A DNA stretch of 62,061 nt from Pantoea stewartii subsp. stewartii (GTDB lineage Bacteria; Pseudomonadota; Gammaproteobacteria; Enterobacterales; Enterobacteriaceae). Made by a program: the position numbers and the translations under genes. Where the stretch lies: positions 1 to 62,061 of the forward strand of contig NZ_VZPF01000021.1 in the NCBI RefSeq assembly GCF_008801695.1, written 5' to 3'. Shown here in pieces: positions 61,786 through 62,061 of the stretch (position 1 is its first letter; each line of letters opens with the position of its first letter). The notes under the pieces were generated by a model. It ran no database searches. It had not been told where the DNA came from and was given only the letters and a program-made list of their open reading frames with translations.

Positions 61786-62061
61786 TAAATAACTGCTCGG
61801 AATAGTAGATCCCTTAGAGGGAACTCAGTCCGGTTTATGCGATCTGATCAATCGCTGAATATCCCAAATCACCAGCCGGACTGAGCAATGTCGATCATAG
61901 CACCAATACCCAGAACCGAACGACGCCTGATGCAGAAAACTATCCATAAAACAAAGGACAAAAACCACGCCCGGCGGCTCACCGCCATGCTGATGCTGCA
62001 TCGTGGTGACACCGTCAGTCATGTTGCCAGAACACTCTGCTGTGCCCGCTCATCGATTGGT
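61786..62061 (+). mobile_element. IS630-like element, 5' part, running off the window
   Basis: The left terminus after TA (61786-61787, then AATAACTGCTC), followed by the transposase start at ATG 61888 (MSIIAPIPRTERRLMQKTIH, HARRLTAMLMLHRGD, ending ARSSIG). The frame is open to the last base. The rest of the gene lies outside the window. Confidence 0.92.

Noticed and set aside
1..62061. tRNA, rRNA or CRISPR arrays
   Set aside because: No such structure was recognised on either strand by eye.
1..62061. Circular plasmid closing exactly at the window ends
   Set aside because: The IS630 start at 62061 and the IS630 end at 1 do not join: about 250 codons of transposase are missing between them.

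Overview
The window looks like part of a large mosaic virulence plasmid of an enterobacterium (Enterobacterales). The evidence is an IncFIB-type replication gene flanked on both sides by iteron arrays, a P1-type parA/parB pair, IncF backbone relics (hha, holE theta subunit, ResD-like recombinase) and IS families typical of enterobacteria (IS630, IS903/IS5, IS6, IS481, IS256, Tn3). No chromosomal housekeeping locus and no conjugation gene is visible. The host species cannot be named from the sequence. Both window edges lie inside copies of the same IS630-like element, so neither edge is a natural boundary.

Layout. 1-4.9 kb: IS630 tail, IS481 element, Tn3-family and IS6 remnants, an Rpn-type nuclease, a broken resolvase and a HigBA-like toxin-antitoxin pair behind a perfect 48-bp palindrome. 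5.0-26.3 kb: a complete type III secretion system (T3SS) on the minus strand, gene for gene in the order of Salmonella SPI-2 (ssaB-C-D-E, sseA-B, sscA, sseC-D-E, sscB, sseF-G, ssaG-H-I-J, yscK-like, ssaK-L-M-V-N-O-P-Q-R-S-T-U). 26.3-30.0 kb: the divergent two-component system ssrA-ssrB. 30.1-32.6 kb: a large unrecognised protein whose N-terminus resembles the SifA/SseJ/SspH2 translocation domain, so probably a new effector. 33.2-33.9 kb: a SopE-like Rho-GTPase exchange factor. 34.2-35.5 kb: a broken and an intact DsbA-like thiol oxidoreductase. 36.3-44 kb: plasmid backbone (parB, parA, iterons, rep, iterons, decayed hha, SRAP, holE, resD and a decayed flagellin gene). 44.6-46.8 kb: a MITE-riddled strip with a broken pertussis-toxin-like ADP-ribosyltransferase. 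47.2-57.8 kb: a compact type II secretion system (gspC-D-E-F-G-I-J-K-L-M-O-S, no gspH or gspN). 57.9-62.1 kb: IS6 and IS256 elements, a second and decayed ParF/ParG partition module, Tn3 and IS903 fragments and the start of an IS630 copy.

How it works together. SsrA/SsrB would switch on the adjacent T3SS operons. The translocon (SseB/C/D) with its chaperones (SseA, SscA), the needle (SsaG) and the export core (SsaR/S/T/U/V with ATPase SsaN) look intact; only the chaperone gene sscB is split by a frameshift. The two candidate effectors lie immediately beside the regulator. The DsbA-like protein could oxidise the secretin SsaC, which carries a cysteine pair, by analogy with plasmid-borne SrgA of Salmonella.

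The most striking extra feature is a 173-bp miniature element present eight times between 33 and 46.5 kb. It has IS903-type ends and many copies sit at breakpoints between unrelated sequences. One copy has a perfect 9-bp target duplication. These elements and IS630 have cut or trimmed sopE, parB, dsbA, the SRAP gene, fliC and the ADP-ribosyltransferase.
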